Positions 6,027 to 7,528 of a stretch of DNA of 7,528 nt are shown piece by piece; within the stretch, counting starts at the first letter, position 1; every line of letters begins with the position of its first letter. This stretch comes from DATFJZ01 sp046482845 (GTDB lineage Bacteria; Desulfobacterota; Desulfobacteria; Desulfobacterales; Desulfobacteraceae). The translations under genes and the position numbers were made by a program. Under the pieces are notes generated by a model. It did not search any database. It saw only the letters and a program-made list of their open reading frames with translations, and was not told where the DNA came from. Where the stretch lies: contig JAWOEJ010000024.1 in NCBI GenBank assembly GCA_046482845.1, forward strand, positions 1-7,528, given 5' to 3'.

Positions 6027-6045
6027 AAACTGGATAACCGGATAA
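5958..6045 (+). repeat. Repeat copy 3, inserted in the 3' end of the toxin gene
   Basis: It starts 'TCTGATCTCCTTTGGTTCTC' and continues through 'TTCCTGACACGCAACCGCTG' and GGGGGCGGCG to 'CCTTCCATAAAAACTGGATA' and ACCGGATAA. It lacks the 18-bp 'GCCTGGCAGGGAAAAAGT' seen in copies 1 and 2, so its left edge is sharp at the break in the toxin frame. Its right edge lies just before the AAGGG ribosome binding site of the next gene. Confidence 0.8.
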
Positions 6046-6059
6046 TAAGGGAAACAAAA

Positions 6060-6275
6060 ATGCGGCACAGGCACCTAACACACCAAGGTTACACCCTGGC
6101 TGCTATTGATAATATTATAGCCACTGGTAAATGGAGAGACTGGGTTGATCTGCGGAATGCGTTATTATCAGATCCATTGTTAGCCGAAAAAATAAAACGT
6201 ATCTGCCATCAATATATTGATGATCCCTACTCTCAACGATATCACTTTTGGAATCATTACATTGAAAAAAAATGA
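6060..6275 (+). CDS. Small basic protein, partner of the downstream nucleotidyltransferase
   Basis: A 71-residue protein, 'MRHRHLTHQGYTLAAIDNII' onward, rich in His, Arg and Trp, with a patterned C-terminal half ('KIKRICHQYIDDPYSQRYHF', then 'WNHYIEKK'). It appears mostly helical, with no membrane segment and no cysteine cluster. I do not know its function. The start is well supported: AAGGG at 6047-6051 is eight bases before the ATG. Its end overlaps the nucleotidyltransferase start by 14 bases, so the two are almost certainly co-translated. This arrangement, a small gene directly before an AbiEii-like nucleotidyltransferase, suggests an antitoxin or accessory subunit. That role is inferred from context only. 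Confidence 0.8.
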   Translation: MRHRHLTHQGYTLAAIDNIIATGKWRDWVDLRNALLSDPLLAEKIKRICHQYIDDPYSQRYHFWNHYIEKK

Positions 6276-6957
6276 AGAATTGCCTGAATGGGAAGACGTA
6301 TTAAGCTCTGCCGCACGACTCCAACACTTTTTACCTGAAGCTGTTTTAGTGGGAGGGACAGCATCAAGTATTTATGCAGATCACAGACTTTCCTGTGATG
6401 CAGATCATGTGTTAACAGATTTAAGGGAACATTTTGATAACGTATTGGCACAACTGGAATCTGTTGCTGGATGGCAGACAGCTCGAACTAAAAGGCCAGT
6501 TCTTATACTGGGTAGTCTTGATGGAATAGAAACCGGTGTCCGGCAACTCATTCGAAAAGAACCTTTAGAAAAGACTCAAAAGGAATGTTATGGTCAGCTT
6601 GTCACGGTTCCAACAGATAAAGAAATTCTTAGAATTAAAGGGATTTTAATTCTTAAGCGAAATGCAACCAGGGATTATCTTGATTTTGTTGCTCTTGCAG
6701 ATCATTTAGGAAATAAAAAGGTTTGCGCCGCTTTACAATCTTTTGACAGACTTTATCAACAGACAAATGGAGAATCCCCACTTCAACAATTAATAGCCCA
6801 GCTTGCCAATGCCATGCCTTATGATTTGGAGGGAACCAATTTATCCGAATATAAAAATCTGGTTCCTAAATGGCACGATTGGCATACTGTTAAAAAACAT
6901 TGTTCAGATTTAACCTCTATTATTTTTGATTTCGTCGCATCAACAGAACCCTTTTAA
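6262..6957 (+). CDS. AbiEii-like nucleotidyltransferase, putative toxin
   Basis: With the TTG start at 6262 the protein has 231 residues. 'AVLVGGTASSIYADHRLSCD' followed by 'ADHVL' (27-51) gives the nucleotidyltransferase signature: Gly31-Gly32, then Asp46 and Asp48 as metal ligands. 'ILRIKGILILKRNATRDYLD' (122-141) followed by 'FVALADHLG' matches the conserved Lys...Arg-Asp-Tyr helix of the AbiEii/AbiGii-type family. Members transfer nucleotides to RNA or protein targets and often serve as toxins in abortive-infection or toxin-antitoxin pairs. An earlier ATG at 6220 is possible, but it lacks a ribosome binding site and its extra 14 residues only shadow the upstream gene. TTG at 6262 has GGA nine bases upstream. 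The gene looks complete. Confidence 0.85.
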   Translation: MKKNEELPEWEDVLSSAARLQHFLPEAVLVGGTASSIYADHRLSCDADHVLTDLREHFDNVLAQLESVAGWQTARTKRPVLILGSLDGIETGVRQLIRKEPLEKTQKECYGQLVTVPTDKEILRIKGILILKRNATRDYLDFVALADHLGNKKVCAALQSFDRLYQQTNGESPLQQLIAQLANAMPYDLEGTNLSEYKNLVPKWHDWHTVKKHCSDLTSIIFDFVASTEPF

Positions 6958-6966
6958 GGTTTTTTA
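6947..6966 (+). terminator. Weak possible terminator at the nucleotidyltransferase stop
   Basis: AACC-cttttaa-GGTT followed by a run of T overlaps the stop codon. The stem is only four base pairs, so this is a tentative call. Confidence 0.25.
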
Positions 6967-7011
6967 TTACGGGTAATGCTTCCAATACGATCAGGACCAG
7001 ACTTAGGCAGC

Positions 7012-7026
7012 AAGTTAAAATAACTT
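7012..7026. promoter_or_regulatory. Perfect dyad AAGTTA-AAA-TAACTT
   Basis: A perfect 6+3+6 palindrome in the gap upstream of the broken XRE antitoxin gene. It may be a regulator site. No partner promoter is clear. Confidence 0.3.
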
Positions 7027-7071
7027 ATACATCCTGCTTGCCTTTTTATCTGTTTTCTTCGTTGGGACAAG

Positions 7072-7100
7072 GTTTACATAGTTAAACAGGCAAAGGAGGA
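7072..7100 (+). promoter_or_regulatory. Operator-like dyad and strong ribosome binding site of the broken antitoxin gene
   Basis: GTTTA-N6-TAAAC (7072-7087) is followed by AAAGGAGGA (7092-7100), five bases before the ATG at 7106. The ribosome binding site is the best in the window, although the gene behind it is broken. The dyad is where an XRE antitoxin would be expected to bind for autorepression. Confidence 0.5.
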
Positions 7101-7105
7101 ATAAA

Positions 7106-7338
7106 ATGGGAGAAGACGCACGGGCCGGGGGCTGCAAAAAAGAGCAGGGGATATTCTGGGAGTGAGACAGCCTAAAATTTCAGCCCTGAGGAATGGCCGG
7201 CTTGAAGGATTTTCAATCGAAAGGCTGTTTTCCTTCCTCCGGGCTATGGATCAGGTTTTCCTGCGTACTGTTCATCTCCTTGCTTTTCCTTTGTTTTCAA
7301 GTACAGGTGAAAACAGCATTTTCCAACTGACTGAATAA
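7106..7338 (+). pseudogene. XRE-family (HTH) antitoxin, frameshifted remnant
   Basis: From the ATG at 7106 the frame gives only 19 codons (stop 7163-7165). In another frame, from about 7129 to the TAA at 7336-7338, the sequence reads 'GLQKRAGDILGVRQPKISAL', then 'RNGRLEGFSIERLFSFLRAM' and 'DQ'. This is the typical helix-turn-helix core of XRE antitoxins partnered with HigB/RelE-like toxins (usual form 'LTQxEAAxLLGVxQPKVSxLxxGRLxGFSxERLxxFLxAL'). The N-terminal part and the Thr of the first helix are lost through a small deletion and frameshift near 7129-7140. After 'AMDQ' the expected 'DVEIVVK' ending is replaced by unrelated sequence. A DNA-binding product is unlikely. Confidence 0.7.
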
Positions 7339-7357
7339 GCATAAAAATTATTTTGCG

Positions 7358-7528
7358 CTATCCAGAACTTTTCGAACCGGCTTTGGTGACAAGGTTCATG
7401 GCGATCTGGTGAATCTGGGTGGGGTCTGCCATGACCGAACCGCAGTCGCTCTGGATATCCCGGGTAATTGTGATATCTGCCGGAATGGTTGCGCGGCAGA
7501 GTTTAAAAACATCATTGAGTATTTTCTG
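7358..7528 (-). pseudogene. Histidine kinase fragment cut off in the N box, runs off the right edge
   Basis: The minus-strand frame enters from the right edge and reads 'VFKLCRATIPADITITRDIQ', then 'SDCGSVMADPTQIHQIAMNL' and 'VT' before a foreign tail 'KAGSKSSG' and TAG (7358-7360). This is the stretch from the HisKA-ATPase linker into the N box of a hybrid-type sensor kinase, where 'MADPTQIHQIAMNLVTNA' would be normal. The N, G1, F and G2 boxes that should follow are gone, so no ATP binding is possible. Only the last 56 residues are visible; the upstream part outside the window may be long. Confidence 0.75.

Noticed and set aside
5322..6045. CRISPR array
   Set aside because: Only three copies exist, they are about 90-105 bp long, one is inverted, and the spacing is irregular. 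The sequence between them contains gene relics.
5728..6081. Minus-strand open frames across the toxin relic and repeat copy 3
   Set aside because: They run antisense to a clear HigB-like frame and through repeat sequence, with low-complexity Pro, Ser and Gly content.
6217..6261. Longer start (TTG 6217 or ATG 6220) for the nucleotidyltransferase
   Set aside because: The extra residues shadow the end of the 71-residue gene and no Shine-Dalgarno sequence precedes them. It cannot be fully excluded.
1..7528. tRNA, rRNA or riboswitch
   Set aside because: No cloverleaf, rRNA motif or known riboswitch core was seen on either strand.

Overview
The window looks like a patchwork accessory region of a Gram-negative anaerobe, most likely a sulfate reducer of the Desulfobacteraceae. 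That assignment is an inference from the style of the histidine kinases (Cache-HAMP-PAS-HisKA, and a second kinase fragment with a 'MADPTQIHQIAMNL' core) and from the mix of toxin-antitoxin relics. No marker gene fixes the taxon. Only four genes look intact: a solute-binding protein and sensor kinase pair on the minus strand, and a small gene plus nucleotidyltransferase pair on the plus strand. Nearly everything else that can be read is a piece of a broken gene.

Left part, 1-1108, minus strand. This is a row of relics read right to left: a RecD2-like helicase fragment (965-1108), a small coiled-coil protein gene with two in-frame TGA codons and a probable frameshift (610-962), a headless excisionase-type helix-turn-helix (494-635), and an SNF2/RapA-type helicase (96-554). 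The helicase keeps its Walker A motif but has lost the DEAH and TAT motifs by a clean in-frame deletion. An unrecognised open frame runs off the left edge.

Centre, 1081-5182, minus strand. A membrane-anchored extracellular solute-binding protein (3668-5038) overlaps the start of an orthodox sensor histidine kinase (1081-3690). The kinase has an extracytoplasmic tandem Cache region. No transport permease or ATPase lies between them, so the binding protein may be a co-sensor for the kinase. Upstream is a perfect -10 hexamer followed by two dyads in the untranslated leader. The kinase reading frame ends inside the RecD2 relic.

Right-centre, 5322-6045. About 0.7 kb holds repeats and a destroyed HigB/RelE-type toxin gene. 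Two repeat copies face each other (5322-5409 and 5463-5568) and form a very large inverted repeat. A third copy (5958-6045) replaces the 3' end of the toxin gene. A 92-bp hairpin element with 30-bp arms (5692-5783) sits at its 5' end.

Right part, 6060-7528. A 71-residue protein and an AbiEii-like nucleotidyltransferase form a tightly overlapping pair, a candidate two-component toxin-antitoxin or defence module. They are followed by a frameshifted XRE-type antitoxin relic (7106-7338). On the opposite strand a histidine kinase fragment is cut off in its N box (7358-7528).

All family names come from recognising motifs by eye. No database search was possible.
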